The notes below the pieces were generated by a model. The model saw only the letters and a list, made by a program, of their open reading frames with translations, made no database searches and was not told the origin of the DNA. A stretch of DNA of 64,000 nucleotides from the NCBI GenBank assembly GCA_030430845.1, contig JAUIKE010000021.1, positions 1 through 64,000 of the forward strand, written 5' to 3'. The position numbers and the translations under genes are program-made. Below are positions 25,357 through 34,004 of the stretch, in pieces; positions within the stretch are counted from its first letter, which is position 1, and each line of letters begins with the position of its first letter. This stretch comes from Bacteroidia bacterium. GTDB taxonomy: Bacteria > Bacteroidota > Bacteroidia > Chitinophagales > Saprospiraceae.

Positions 25357-27456
25357 TTATCTAACAAAAGCGGCAGCCATTCCACCATCTACATTCAGGG
25401 TATTTCCCGTACTTTTTCCTAAAATACCAACTAAAGCAAATACAGCATCAGCGATATCTTCGGGAAGAATAATCTCATTCATCAGGTTGCGTTTTGCATA
25501 ATGTGCAGGGAGCTCTTCGACGGTTATGCCATACGCTTTGGCCCTTCCTTCTGCCCATTTTCCTTCCCATATCTTACTGCCTACGATCACCCCATCTGGG
25601 TTTACCGTATTCACCCGAATCTTTTCAGCACCCAACTCAGCAGCCAATAAACGGGTCATGTGTTGCTGGGCAGCTTTGGCAGTGCCGTAGCCCACATTAT
25701 TAGGGCCTGCTACCAATCCATTTTTGGAAGCAATATGGATCAAATCACCTCCTAATGCCTGTTTACGCAAGATACTTACCCCTTCCTGCGCCAGTAGAAA
25801 CTGCCCTTTCACCAGAACGTTTTGTAAGATATCCCAATCCTTGATGCTATGATCTTCCAGGGGTTTTGAAATGGCAAGCCCTGCTGAATGGACGATGATG
25901 TCCACCCCTCCAAACTCCAGACAGGCTGTGGCGAAAGCCTGAGAAATGTCCTCCCTGTTATTTACATCACATACCGCATAGGTTGACACATCCTTCTTAA
26001 AGGAATCATTTGCCTCAATCAGGGATGCTTCTGATATATCCGTCAATACGATATTGGCACCTTCTGCAGCCAATTTGGTTGCGATTGCTTTGCCAATTCC
26101 CCCTCCTGCGCCAGTGATGAGCGCAACTTTGCGTGAAAGCGGCTTTTCGGCAGGCTGACGTTGCAGTTTGGCTTCTTCCAGGAGCCAGTACTCGATGTCA
26201 AATGCTTCCTGGCGGGGAAGTGCAGTGTATGCTGTGATTGCCTCTGCCCCTCTCATGACATGGATTGCATTGAGGTAAAACTCAGCGGCTACCCGGGCAG
26301 TCTGTTTATTTTTGGCAAAAGTGAACATGCCTACCCCAGGGTATAAAATAACTACGGGGTTAGGATCACGCATGGCCGGGCTGTTGTCATGCTTGCATGT
26401 TTCATAATAGGCCGCATATTCTTTTCTATACTGATCAAAATCAGGCTCAATTTGGGCTTTGACTTTTTCTGGATCGCTGAGATCGGCAGTTGCGGGAAGC
26501 TTGAGTACTAAAGGCTGAATTTTAGTTCTTAAAAAATGATCGGGACAAGAGGTCCCTAAAGGGGCTAATTTGACAAGATCATGGCTGTTGATGAATTGAA
26601 GTACTTTTTCATCATCGGTAAAATGGCCAATCATTCTTTTGTGACTGGAGCAAAGCCCCCTTAGCATGGGAGCTATTTGAGCTGCCTGATTCTTCCGATC
26701 GTTTTCCGCTAAACTTTCTACTTTTTGCCCACCAAAAACGGGACGTTCTTTTCCTTCTCTTTCTGCTATATAGGCAGATGCTGTCTCAATCACCTCAAGG
26801 CTATTGATATAACACTCGTAGGAAGTATCTCCCCAGGTAAACAGGCCATGTCCCCCCAGCACAATCCCACGGATGCCTGGATTTTCAATCAAGCACCTTT
26901 CCAACTGTAAGCCCAGATCAAAGCCAGGACGCTGCCAGGGAATCCATCCCATGGTATCTCCCCATATCTCTTTTGTGATGCGTTGGCTGTCTTTGGCAGC
27001 AGCGATTGCGATCAAGGCATCAGGATGTAAATGGTCAATATGTTTAAAGGGCAAAAGCCCATGAAGTGCTGTGTCAATAGAAGGAGCCCGACTATCCAAA
27101 TCATACAAGCAGTGATAGTATAAGGGAACTATTTCATCCTCATATGCCAGACCACGGTACACGTTTTTCAAAGCTCTAAGTTTTTCTACATACAAACCAG
27201 CAATCCCTTGTCTTGTCAAGGTACCAATATCTCCTCCGGATCCTTTCACCCACATAACTTCTACTTCTTGTCCGGTTAGGGGATCTTTTTCAATGGTTTT
27301 GCAGGAAGTGTTGCCACCTCCATAATTAGTGATCCTGAGATCTGCGCCTAATTGGTTAGAGCGATATAAGAATAAGGCTACTTCATCTCCGGCAAGTTTT
27401 GAGGCCTGCGACTCATCCCAGAGGTAATTTACATGATTGAATGATTGGCTTTGCAT
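25357..27456 (-). CDS. rhaEW: Bifunctional rhamnulose-1-phosphate aldolase/lactaldehyde dehydrogenase
   Basis: This 699-residue fusion has an N-terminal class II aldolase domain (~20-420) with zinc-site stretches LHPDALIAIAAAK and VLGGHGLFTWGDT. The C-terminal short-chain dehydrogenase (~435-699) carries the nucleotide-binding TGAGGGIGKAIA and the active-site YGTAKAAQQH (YxxxK). It cleaves L-rhamnulose-1-phosphate to dihydroxyacetone phosphate and L-lactaldehyde, and the second domain oxidises the lactaldehyde to lactate. The same fusion is known from Bacillus and other Bacteroidota. It lies 13 bp after uxaC and 21 bp before rhaI. Confidence 0.92.
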   Translation of the reverse strand: MQSQSFNHVNYLWDESQASKLAGDEVALFLYRSNQLGADLRITNYGGGNTSCKTIEKDPLTGQEVEVMWVKGSGGDIGTLTRQGIAGLYVEKLRALKNVYRGLAYEDEIVPLYYHCLYDLDSRAPSIDTALHGLLPFKHIDHLHPDALIAIAAAKDSQRITKEIWGDTMGWIPWQRPGFDLGLQLERCLIENPGIRGIVLGGHGLFTWGDTSYECYINSLEVIETASAYIAEREGKERPVFGGQKVESLAENDRKNQAAQIAPMLRGLCSSHKRMIGHFTDDEKVLQFINSHDLVKLAPLGTSCPDHFLRTKIQPLVLKLPATADLSDPEKVKAQIEPDFDQYRKEYAAYYETCKHDNSPAMRDPNPVVILYPGVGMFTFAKNKQTARVAAEFYLNAIHVMRGAEAITAYTALPRQEAFDIEYWLLEEAKLQRQPAEKPLSRKVALITGAGGGIGKAIATKLAAEGANIVLTDISEASLIEANDSFKKDVSTYAVCDVNNREDISQAFATACLEFGGVDIIVHSAGLAISKPLEDHSIKDWDILQNVLVKGQFLLAQEGVSILRKQALGGDLIHIASKNGLVAGPNNVGYGTAKAAQQHMTRLLAAELGAEKIRVNTVNPDGVIVGSKIWEGKWAEGRAKAYGITVEELPAHYAKRNLMNEIILPEDIADAVFALVGILGKSTGNTLNVDGGMAAAFVR

Positions 27457-27469
27457 TTCGTATTTCTAG

Positions 27470-28882
27470 TTAAAGAAATTGAAAATACTCCCTTGCATTG
27501 TAATAACAAATCTGTTGTACAATTTTGCCTAGCCAGTCCTCATCATGTGGGAGTTCCCCATTGTGTACATCCTTTCCGATAAGATTGCATAAAATCCGCC
27601 GGAAGTATTCATGACGCGGGAAGGAAAGAAAGCTGCGACTGTCCGTCAACATGCCGATGAAACGACTCAATAAGCCCATATTGGATAGGGTATTCAATTG
27701 CTTTTCCATCCCATCTTTTTGGTCCAAAAACCACCAGGCGGAGCCCCATTGGACTTTTCCGGGCATAGAGCCGTCATTGAAATTGCCCATCATCGTTGCG
27801 AAGAGCTCGTTGTCCCGGGGATTAAGGTTATACAGGATGGTTTTTGGCAGTTTATTTTCCTTGTCGAGGCTATCGAGAAAAGCTGAAAGACCTTCGGCTT
27901 GTGGATAATCTCCAATGCTGTCGCAGCCTACGTCTGCACCTACCTGTTGCATCAGCCTGCTATTGTTGTTGCGGATCGGGCCGAGATGCAACTGCATCGT
28001 CCAGTTGTGCTGATGGTACAGCGTAGCCAGATGGTAGAGAAGGCCGGTTTGGAAGAGCGTTGCTTCCCTGGCGCTGATGGATTGTTGAGTGCGGGCTTTT
28101 TCAAAAATTGCCCTTAAGTCACCCGAAGTAAAGGAAACGGCAAAAAGCTGCGCTAATCCATGATCTGACAATTGGCAGCCGTGTTTGGCGAAAAAATCAA
28201 TTCGATTTTCCAATCCTGCAAGCAACTCATCGAAAGTGCTTATGGCCTTTCCTATGCTATGTTCCAATGCCTTCACAGCGTCCAGGAAATCTGGTTTATG
28301 GATCACCAGGAATTTATCAGGGCGAAAGGTAGGGAGCATGTTTAAATCACTTTCAGCAGTCCTTTGCTGAGCATGACTTTGATGAAATGCGAGGCTATCG
28401 GTAGGATCATCTGTGGTGCAGATCACCTCTACCTTCATCTTCTTAAGCAGGCCTTTGACGGAGTAGGCAGGACTTTGTAATTGCTCATTGGCTTGCTGAT
28501 AAATGCTTCGAGCCGTTTTGGGGCTCAATAAGTCGTGTATGCCAAAGTAGCGCTGCAATTCCAGATGCGTCCAGTGATACAAAGGATTTCGCATCGTATA
28601 GGGAACGGTTTCTGCCCATTTCAAAAACTTCTCCTCATCACTGGCATTTCCTGTGATAAATGCTTCATCGACGCCATTGGCTCGCATCGCCCGCCATTTG
28701 TAATGGTCGCCTTTGAGCCATATATCGGTAAGATTCAGGAAGTTTTTATCTGTGGCAATGTCTTCAGGTGGTAAATGATTATGGTAATCAATAATCGGTA
28801 AATCCTTTGCGAATTCGTGGAATAATCGCTCTGAGGTCTTATTTTGTAATAAGAAATTTTCGTCTAAAAATGGCTTGATCAT
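27470..28882 (-). CDS. uxaC: Glucuronate isomerase
   Basis: The 470-residue product is of normal length for UxaC, an amidohydrolase-fold uronate isomerase. It shows the N-terminal metal-site motif PIIDYHNHLPPEDIA, then LTDIWLKGDHYKWRAMRANG, MQLHLGPIRNNNSR and the C-terminal RFIGMLTDSRSFLSFPRHEY, all typical. It converts D-glucuronate to D-fructuronate (or galacturonate to tagaturonate). It is the first gene of the transcript that continues through the rhamnose genes, which suggests one substrate supplies both glucuronate and rhamnose. A palindrome GGTTGATTAACC lies 11 bp before the start codon. Confidence 0.93.
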   Translation of the reverse strand: MIKPFLDENFLLQNKTSERLFHEFAKDLPIIDYHNHLPPEDIATDKNFLNLTDIWLKGDHYKWRAMRANGVDEAFITGNASDEEKFLKWAETVPYTMRNPLYHWTHLELQRYFGIHDLLSPKTARSIYQQANEQLQSPAYSVKGLLKKMKVEVICTTDDPTDSLAFHQSHAQQRTAESDLNMLPTFRPDKFLVIHKPDFLDAVKALEHSIGKAISTFDELLAGLENRIDFFAKHGCQLSDHGLAQLFAVSFTSGDLRAIFEKARTQQSISAREATLFQTGLLYHLATLYHQHNWTMQLHLGPIRNNNSRLMQQVGADVGCDSIGDYPQAEGLSAFLDSLDKENKLPKTILYNLNPRDNELFATMMGNFNDGSMPGKVQWGSAWWFLDQKDGMEKQLNTLSNMGLLSRFIGMLTDSRSFLSFPRHEYFRRILCNLIGKDVHNGELPHDEDWLGKIVQQICYYNAREYFQFL

Positions 28883-28892
28883 ATCCTTTTTG

Positions 28893-28904
28893 GGTTGATT
28901 AACC
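28893..28904 (-). promoter_or_regulatory. Palindrome GGTTGATTAACC before uxaC
   Basis: A 12-bp inverted repeat with 4-bp arms lies 11-22 bp upstream of the uxaC start codon. The overlapping stretch TTGATTAACCAG matches the alginate-locus operator TTGGTTAACCAA at 10 of 12 positions. It could be a weaker site for the same FCD-type regulator; this is tentative. Confidence 0.3.
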
Positions 28905-28920
28905 AGGTGTTTTCTTTTGA

Positions 28921-28993
28921 ACCATATAAGGCATATCAGTTCATATAAGCCAAACTCGAGAATTGCTAATATGATCTTATATGCCTTATATGG
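28921..28993. repeat. Inverted repeat between uxaC and uxuA
   Basis: AACCATATAAGGCATAT at the left pairs perfectly with ATATGCCTTATATGGTT at the right, and the inner flanks pair imperfectly, giving arms of about 28 bp around a ~17-bp centre. It belongs to the short dispersed-palindrome class. It could act as an mRNA-stabilising stem-loop or weak terminator between the uronate and uxaC-rhamnose gene groups. Confidence 0.6.
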
Positions 28994-29040
28994 TTAAGAA
29001 AAACGACTCCATTTGAAAGCTGAGTAAGCTAATTTAACGT

Positions 29041-30219
29041 TTAATTGCTGTTACTTTTTAGAATGCCCAATTCCAAACCCCTCAACTCAGCCAATCCCCT
29101 CAATCGCCCAATCGCAGAATAGCCAGGGTTCGTCTTTTTATGCAAATCATCCAGCATTTTATGGCCATGATCGGGACGCATGGGAATTGCTGTTTTTTGC
29201 GAATCAGCAACAGCTAAAAGCTTTTTCATCACCGCATACATATCGACATCGCCTTCCAGGTGATTGGCTTCGAAGAAATTGCCTTCAGCATCGCGTTTGG
29301 TAGCTCGAAGGTGAATGAAGTGAATGCGATCCGCAAATTTCTCAATCATCCGGGGCAGGTCATTGTCAGGGCGAACGCCAAATGAGCCCGTGCAAAAGCA
29401 TAAACCGTTATTGGAAGATTTGACGCCTTCCAGTATCGCTTGGGCATCTGCCTCCGTGCTGACTACGCGCGGCAAACCCAGCAATGGAAATGGTGGATCA
29501 TCGGGATGAAGGGCCAATTTTACCTGTGCTTGCTCTGCTATTGGCGTGATTTCTTGTAAAAAGTAAATCAAATTTTCCCGTAAGGTATCAGCATCAATAT
29601 GGGCATAGGTATCGAGAATCGCCTGAAATTCATCCAACTGGCCTGCGCCTTCCGTTGTGCCTCCAGGCAAGCCGGCGATGATATTGCGCGTTAATTTTTC
29701 CTGGTCAGCAGCTGTCATTTTGGAGAAACGCTCCTCAGCATGTTGAAGCGTTTGCGCATCATAATCCGCCGCTGCATTCGGTCGCTTGAGGATATGTACA
29801 TCGAAGGCTGCAAAAGCAGCTTTTTCAAAAAACAAAGCTGTCGAGCCGTCAGGCATCTCATAATCCAGTTCTGTGCGAGACCAGTCCAGCACAGGCATGA
29901 AATTGTAAGTCACAATCCTCACATCACATGCTGCCAGGTTGAGGATGCTCTGTTTGTAATTTTCAATGTATTGTTTGTACTGTCCGGAAGCTCGCTTGAT
30001 GTCTTCGTGGACAGGAATGCTTTCCACCACTGACCAGCTTAGGCCTGCCGCTTCTATTATTGCTTTTCGCTTATTGATCTCCCCAATGGGCCATACTTCG
30101 CCATTAGGAATATGGTGCAAGGCAGTGACGATGCCGGTTGCTCCTGCCTGGCGGATGTCGCTCAGGGAGACAGAATCATCTGGGCCGTACCAGCGCCAGG
30201 TTTGTTCTAGTTTTTGCAT
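29041..30219 (-). CDS. uxuA: Mannonate dehydratase
   Basis: The 392-residue UxuA is full length. It starts with the typical [20 protein letters not shown] and includes [45 protein letters not shown] and the C-terminal [12 protein letters not shown] with metal-binding His and Asp. It dehydrates D-mannonate to 2-keto-3-deoxygluconate (KDG) in the cytoplasm. It follows uxuB, with a palindromic repeat in the 120-bp gap. The KDG kinase and aldolase needed to finish the pathway are not in the window. Confidence 0.93.
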   Translation of the reverse strand: MQKLEQTWRWYGPDDSVSLSDIRQAGATGIVTALHHIPNGEVWPIGEINKRKAIIEAAGLSWSVVESIPVHEDIKRASGQYKQYIENYKQSILNLAACDVRIVTYNFMPVLDWSRTELDYEMPDGSTALFFEKAAFAAFDVHILKRPNAAADYDAQTLQHAEERFSKMTAADQEKLTRNIIAGLPGGTTEGAGQLDEFQAILDTYAHIDADTLRENLIYFLQEITPIAEQAQVKLALHPDDPPFPLLGLPRVVSTEADAQAILEGVKSSNNGLCFCTGSFGVRPDNDLPRMIEKFADRIHFIHLRATKRDAEGNFFEANHLEGDVDMYAVMKKLLAVADSQKTAIPMRPDHGHKMLDDLHKKTNPGYSAIGRLRGLAELRGLELGILKSNSN

Positions 30220-30257
30220 GCTCTCTTTTTTTGAACTGAATAAGGCGTTTGCGGAAA

Positions 30258-30337
30258 TTGAAAATGGAGAATGGAAAATTGAAAATTAAAGACCCAGGTA
30301 GCTCATTTTCCATTATCAATTTTCCATTTTCCATTTT
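30258..30337. repeat. Inverted repeat of AAAATGGAAAATTG units
   Basis: GAAAATGGAGAATGGAAAAT and the following bases pair with CAATTTTCCATTTTCCATTTTC across a short centre containing AGACCCAGGTAGCT. It is low-complexity and non-coding, filling nearly the whole gap between the uxuB stop and the uxuA start. It is another dispersed palindrome. Confidence 0.55.
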
Positions 30338-30339
30338 CT

Positions 30340-31146
30340 TCACACCCCCGAAAAAGCACTAAAGCCCCCATCCACCGGCACAATAATCCCCGTAATAAAG
30401 CTCGATCCCTCGCTACACAACCAAAGCACCGTACTCACCAATTCCTCCGCTTCTCCAAATCGCTTCATCGGCGTATTTTGTATGATGCTTTTTGCTCTAT
30501 CGGTATAGCTTCCATCCTCATTGAGCAGCAGCTTCCGATTTTGCTCCGCAATAAAGAAACCCGGCGCTATCGCATTCACCCGGATGCCCTCACCAAACTT
30601 ATGGGCCATTTCCACTGCCATCCACTTCGTGAAATTATCGATCGCCGCTTTAGAGGCGGAATAACCCAAAATTCGAGTGATCGCCTGCTGAGCAGCCATA
30701 GAGGAAATATTGATGATGCATCCTTTCTGCTGGGCTGCCATGGCTTCCCCAAAAACGATACTTGGCAAGATCGTGCCCTTGAGATTCAGATCTGTCACTT
30801 TGTCGAAGTCAGACATAGAAAGATCAAAGACATTTTGCTCCGGCATGATGGTCGCGCCCTTCATATTTCCGCCTGCAGAATTGATCAAAATATCAATGCT
30901 GCCCCATTTTTGGATGATTTGCTCGCTGGCTTGTTTCAATTGAGCTTCGTCCAGCACGTCAGCTACCAAGGCGATAGCCTCGCCTCCCAGCGCTTCAATT
31001 TGCTTGACTTGTTCGAGCACTTTGCTTTCTGTTCTGCTGAGGATACCGACTTTGGCGCCTGCCTTGGCGAGGCCTTCAGCCATGGCTCCACCAAGTACGC
31101 CGGCACCGCCTGTGACGATGGCTACTTTTCCTGTTAGGGTAAACAT
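30340..31146 (-). CDS. uxuB: D-mannonate oxidoreductase, SDR type
   Basis: The 268-residue classical short-chain dehydrogenase has TGGAGVLGGAMAEGL (cofactor loop), NSAGGN, a catalytic Ser in INISSMAAQQ, and YSASKAAIDNFTKWMAVEMA with the YxxxK pair. It matches the SDR D-mannonate oxidoreductases that replace the long-chain UxuB in Firmicutes and Bacteroidota. It reduces D-fructuronate to D-mannonate, linking UxaC to UxuA. SDR enzymes of this subgroup can also reduce 4-deoxy-uronate intermediates such as DEH, so it might partly cover the lost KduD. That second role is speculation. Confidence 0.85.
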   Translation of the reverse strand: MFTLTGKVAIVTGGAGVLGGAMAEGLAKAGAKVGILSRTESKVLEQVKQIEALGGEAIALVADVLDEAQLKQASEQIIQKWGSIDILINSAGGNMKGATIMPEQNVFDLSMSDFDKVTDLNLKGTILPSIVFGEAMAAQQKGCIINISSMAAQQAITRILGYSASKAAIDNFTKWMAVEMAHKFGEGIRVNAIAPGFFIAEQNRKLLLNEDGSYTDRAKSIIQNTPMKRFGEAEELVSTVLWLCSEGSSFITGIIVPVDGGFSAFSGV

Positions 31147-31179
31147 AGTTTGTGTTTCTGGTCTGTTTATGGCTTCAAA

Positions 31180-32022
31180 TTAACGCAATTCGTCAGGAGC
31201 ACAACCGTCCATATCGCCATAATCCAGGTTTTCGCCTGCCATTCCCCAAATGAATGTATAACTGCTGGTTCCAGAACCACTATGGATAGACCAGGGAGGA
31301 GAAATCACTGCCTGCTCATTTTGCAACCAGATATGGCGTGTTTCCTGCGGCTGGCCCATAAAATGGCAAACAGCCTGTCTTGCAGGCACCTCAAAATAGA
31401 GATAAATCTCCATGCGTCGGTCATGGGTGTGTGCTGGCATGGTATTCCACACACTGCCGGTTTTGAGTTCGGTCATGCCCATTTGAACCTGATTGGTTTT
31501 GACGATGCTGTTGACGATGAGCTTGCGAATGGTCCTGGCATTGGAGGTCTCGGGTGCGCCCAATTCAACGACTTCAGCATCTGCTTGTGTGATGTGCTTC
31601 GTTGGGAAAGCGGCGTGTGCGGGAGCTGAGTTTAGGTAAAAACGGGCTGGTTGGTCGGGATTGTTGCTTGAAAAGCTTACCTTTTTACAACCCATACCTA
31701 CATATAGGGCTTCTTTATGAGCGAGTTCATAAGATGCGCCATCGACTTCAACCGTTCCTGTCTGGCCAATATTGATGATGCCGATCTCTCTTCTTTCCAG
31801 GAAGTAATCTGCCTTCAAAGGATCAATGCTTTCCAGCTGTAAAGTGCCATTGGTAGGCACAGCGGCACCGGCCATATAGCGATCATAATGGGTATACACC
31901 CAATTTATTTTACCTGCTTCAAATAGAGCCGGAATCAGGAAATCATTTCTGAGTCGATCGGTATCGTAGGATTTGAAATCTGTGGGATGGGTAGCGTAAC
32001 GTACTTCGTAATGGGTTGACAT
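31180..32022 (-). CDS. kduI: 5-keto-4-deoxyuronate isomerase
   Basis: The 280-residue KduI is complete. It has the family start MSTHYEVRYATHPTDFKSYD, the cupin metal site with VWNTMPAHTHDRRMEIYLYF (two His and a Glu), and the end SYTFIWGMAGENLDYGDMD. It isomerises 5-keto-4-deoxyuronate, the product of unsaturated glucuronyl hydrolases such as the GH88 protein here, to 2,5-diketo-3-deoxygluconate. The next enzyme, KduD, is normally encoded beside it but survives here only as a 29-codon remnant immediately upstream. Confidence 0.93.
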   Translation of the reverse strand: MSTHYEVRYATHPTDFKSYDTDRLRNDFLIPALFEAGKINWVYTHYDRYMAGAAVPTNGTLQLESIDPLKADYFLERREIGIINIGQTGTVEVDGASYELAHKEALYVGMGCKKVSFSSNNPDQPARFYLNSAPAHAAFPTKHITQADAEVVELGAPETSNARTIRKLIVNSIVKTNQVQMGMTELKTGSVWNTMPAHTHDRRMEIYLYFEVPARQAVCHFMGQPQETRHIWLQNEQAVISPPWSIHSGSGTSSYTFIWGMAGENLDYGDMDGCAPDELR

Positions 32023-32050
32023 ATGTATTGAATATTCAGTTTGTTTTTAT

Positions 32051-32137
32051 TTATCGGGCCATCCAACCTCCATCGACGGTGAGGATATGACCATTTACAT
32101 AATTGCTTGCATCTTTGATTGAGAGAAAATAGATAAG
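32051..32137 (-). pseudogene. kduD: C-terminal remnant of 2-deoxygluconate 3-dehydrogenase (kduD)
   Basis: The minus strand reads LIYFLSIKDASNYVNGHIL followed by TVDGGWMAR and a stop, which is the conserved C-terminus of KduD (usual form: FLAS...SDYVNGH...VDGGWMAR). The frame loses resemblance above 32137 and the ~220 N-terminal residues are gone. It lies 28 bp upstream of kduI, in the order expected for a kduD-kduI pair. The deletion that removed it reaches into the spacer shared with the dctP chimera. Confidence 0.85.
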
Positions 32138-32238
32138 TTGTATATTTTTTGAAAAGACAGGATAAATGTAGCATCTGCGCCCCTGAGTACAGGCATCAAA
32201 TCAGCTAAAAATACAATTTTACCCCTATTCATGGACAA

Positions 32239-32248
32239 TTGTCCCCCT
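32239..32248 (+). promoter_or_regulatory. TTGTCCCCCT decamer before the dctP chimera
   Basis: TTGTCCCCCT lies 75-84 bp upstream of the dctP' start. The identical decamer occurs on the minus strand at 38542-38551, 66-75 bp upstream of the GH88 lipoprotein gene. Two copies in front of two units of the same catabolic region suggest a shared activator site, the resident HTCS being the obvious candidate. Confidence 0.35.
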
Positions 32249-32322
32249 TGTTGCGAACAAGCTTTCCTACCTTAGCATGGAAATAAAATTGCCAGCATAC
32301 CCTTCATATTTAACCTGATTTC

Positions 32323-33165
32323 ATGAAGTCAATTTCGAAATTTTCATTCACGCTATTGGCCTTGTGGTTTGTCTTCACTTGCGGATGTGGAACAGCTTCA
32401 CTGAGCAATACCCTCTTTCTGGCGCATACGCTGCCGACGAATCATCCGGTACATAAAGGCATGCTGGATTTTCAGCAGCGCCTGGAAGCGAAATCACAGG
32501 GAGCTTTGAAGGTGAAAATATTTGCAGATGCCCAACTGGGTTCTGAGCGGGAAGTGTTGGAGTTGCTTCAAATCGGAAGCATCGCCATGACGAAGGTAAG
32601 TGCCGCTGCCATGGCAAATTTTGCGCCTCCCTACCAGGTCCTGGGAGTTCCATATCTCTTTCGTGATAAGGAGCATCTCTTCAAGTCATTGGAAGGAGAG
32701 GTAGGGCAGAAGCTGTTACAAAGCGGGAGTGAATTTTGGCTGCGCGGTTTGTGCTTTTATGATGCGGGAAGCCGCAGTTTTTATACGAAAGACAAACCCA
32801 TCCGCAGTCCGGAAGACCTTAAGGGCCTGAAAATCCGGGTGATGAATCACCAGATGTCAGTCGATATGGTCAACGCCATGGGTGGTGCCGCTACGCCGAT
32901 GGCGTATGGCGAGCTGTATACTGCTTTGCAGCAAGGCGTGGTCGATGGGGCGGAGAATAATCCCCCTTCCCTGTTGACCTCCAGACACTATGAAGTATGT
33001 AAATATTACACCCTTCTTTTTGTGGGGAGTGGCGTCGCGAAGGTGTCAGTCGCCAAGGTGGTGAAGCCGTTGATCCCGCTGTTGATTACGATGATTGTTG
33101 TGTTGTTTTTGATTACTTATTTTCCGCAGCTGTCGCTTTGGTTGCCGGGGGTATTTGGGCTTTAA
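32323..33165 (+). pseudogene. dctP: In-frame dctP'-'dctM chimera, relic of a TRAP transporter
   Basis: Residues 1-~227 are a TRAP solute-binding protein (DctP): signal peptide with Cys, LAHTLPTNHPVHKGMLDFQQ, LKGLKIRVMNHQMSVDMVNA, then DGAENNPPSLLTSRHYEVCK. At about residue 230 (near 33010-33025) it switches without a frame break to LFVGSGVAKVSVAKVVKPL and LITYFPQLSLWLPGVFGL, the C-terminal end of the large permease DctM. The ~90 C-terminal residues of DctP, all of DctQ and most of DctM are missing. A single internal deletion of a dctPQM operon explains this. The 280-residue product cannot be a working transporter. Confidence 0.88.
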
Positions 33166-33239
33166 TGTTTTGATTTCCTGGTCTTCTACATCCATACATG
33201 TGTTAAACCGCAAGTGTGCTGTAACAAGGAGAACAAAAT

Positions 33240-33677
33240 TTAATGCCTAATAAAGGACAATGCATTTAGATGGGGGAATTGTCCAATCTCTAAGAAGGCG
33301 AGTCTTTCCATTAATCGCTCCTCATGATTCAATTCAAGTATTTTGATCGTTCCTTCACCGATTTTTGACCTGGGTATAAAAAGGTGATTTTCTAATTCAA
33401 AATGATCCCACCAGTCGTCATTTCTGGGATGATAAAAACGGGTAAACTTACCATCTTTAAGGATAGTGCCTAGGTCAGTTCCTTTGGAGTTGTTACAATA
33501 AAAGCAAGAGAGCGCAAGATTTTCAGCCACAGTTTTCCCTCCATGCTTGATACTAATAATATGTTCCATTTGAAATTTGACATAAGAATGCCCTTCAAAG
33601 GCTAAGCAATACTCGCAAATCCTTTTGGCTCTTTTGGTAACAAATTCACGTAATGAGGGAGAGACATAGCGACTCAT
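33240..33677 (-). CDS. HNH endonuclease
   Basis: The 145-residue protein has a clear HNH nuclease core: the zinc-type CEYC pair near residue 22, then QMEHIISIKHGG (His-containing first strand), NLALSCFYCNNSKGTD (Asn and the second CxxC) and a C-terminal region with a DDWWDHFEL stretch. It should be a small DNA nuclease. Its start overlaps the stop of a 78-residue partner gene by 4 bp, an arrangement repeated in many genomes for this HNH group. It interrupts the sugar-catabolic region and is probably laterally acquired. Confidence 0.82.
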   Translation of the reverse strand: MSRYVSPSLREFVTKRAKRICEYCLAFEGHSYVKFQMEHIISIKHGGKTVAENLALSCFYCNNSKGTDLGTILKDGKFTRFYHPRNDDWWDHFELENHLFIPRSKIGEGTIKILELNHEERLMERLAFLEIGQFPHLNALSFIRH

Positions 33678-33910
33678 GTTGCCAATTGCTTTAAGGCACG
33701 AGCTTTGGCAAGCCTGATGATATGTTCAAGCATAAGGAAATAGGTTAATTCAGATTGTTCTGACTCTTTAAGCTTACCCTCACGTTTTTGGGAAAGCAGT
33801 AATTCAACCCGTTTTTGTGTCCCATCTGAAGGATGAAAATCGATAATCTTTTCTGGTTGATGCCCAGCAATAAAATCTACAATTTCATCAAAAACATTAT
33901 TTACTTTCAT
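33674..33910 (-). CDS. Small helical partner of the HNH endonuclease
   Basis: This 78-residue soluble protein is mostly helical and charged. It begins MKVNNVFDEIVDFIAG and continues KRVELLLSQKREGKLKESEQ and MLEHIIRLAKARALKQLA. It has no signal or membrane segment. It is translationally coupled to the HNH gene (ATGA overlap). Proteins of this kind regularly precede small HNH genes and may act as antitoxin or specificity partner. The pairing is visible; the role is inferred. Confidence 0.65.
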   Translation of the reverse strand: MKVNNVFDEIVDFIAGHQPEKIIDFHPSDGTQKRVELLLSQKREGKLKESEQSELTYFLMLEHIIRLAKARALKQLAT

Positions 33911-34004
33911 CTGCTACAATCATTTTCTTTCTCTAAGATACAAATTTCTTTGATTTTTGTTGTGATTGGCAGAATTAGTAAGAGGATATTGAAGAGAGTC
34001 GGGA

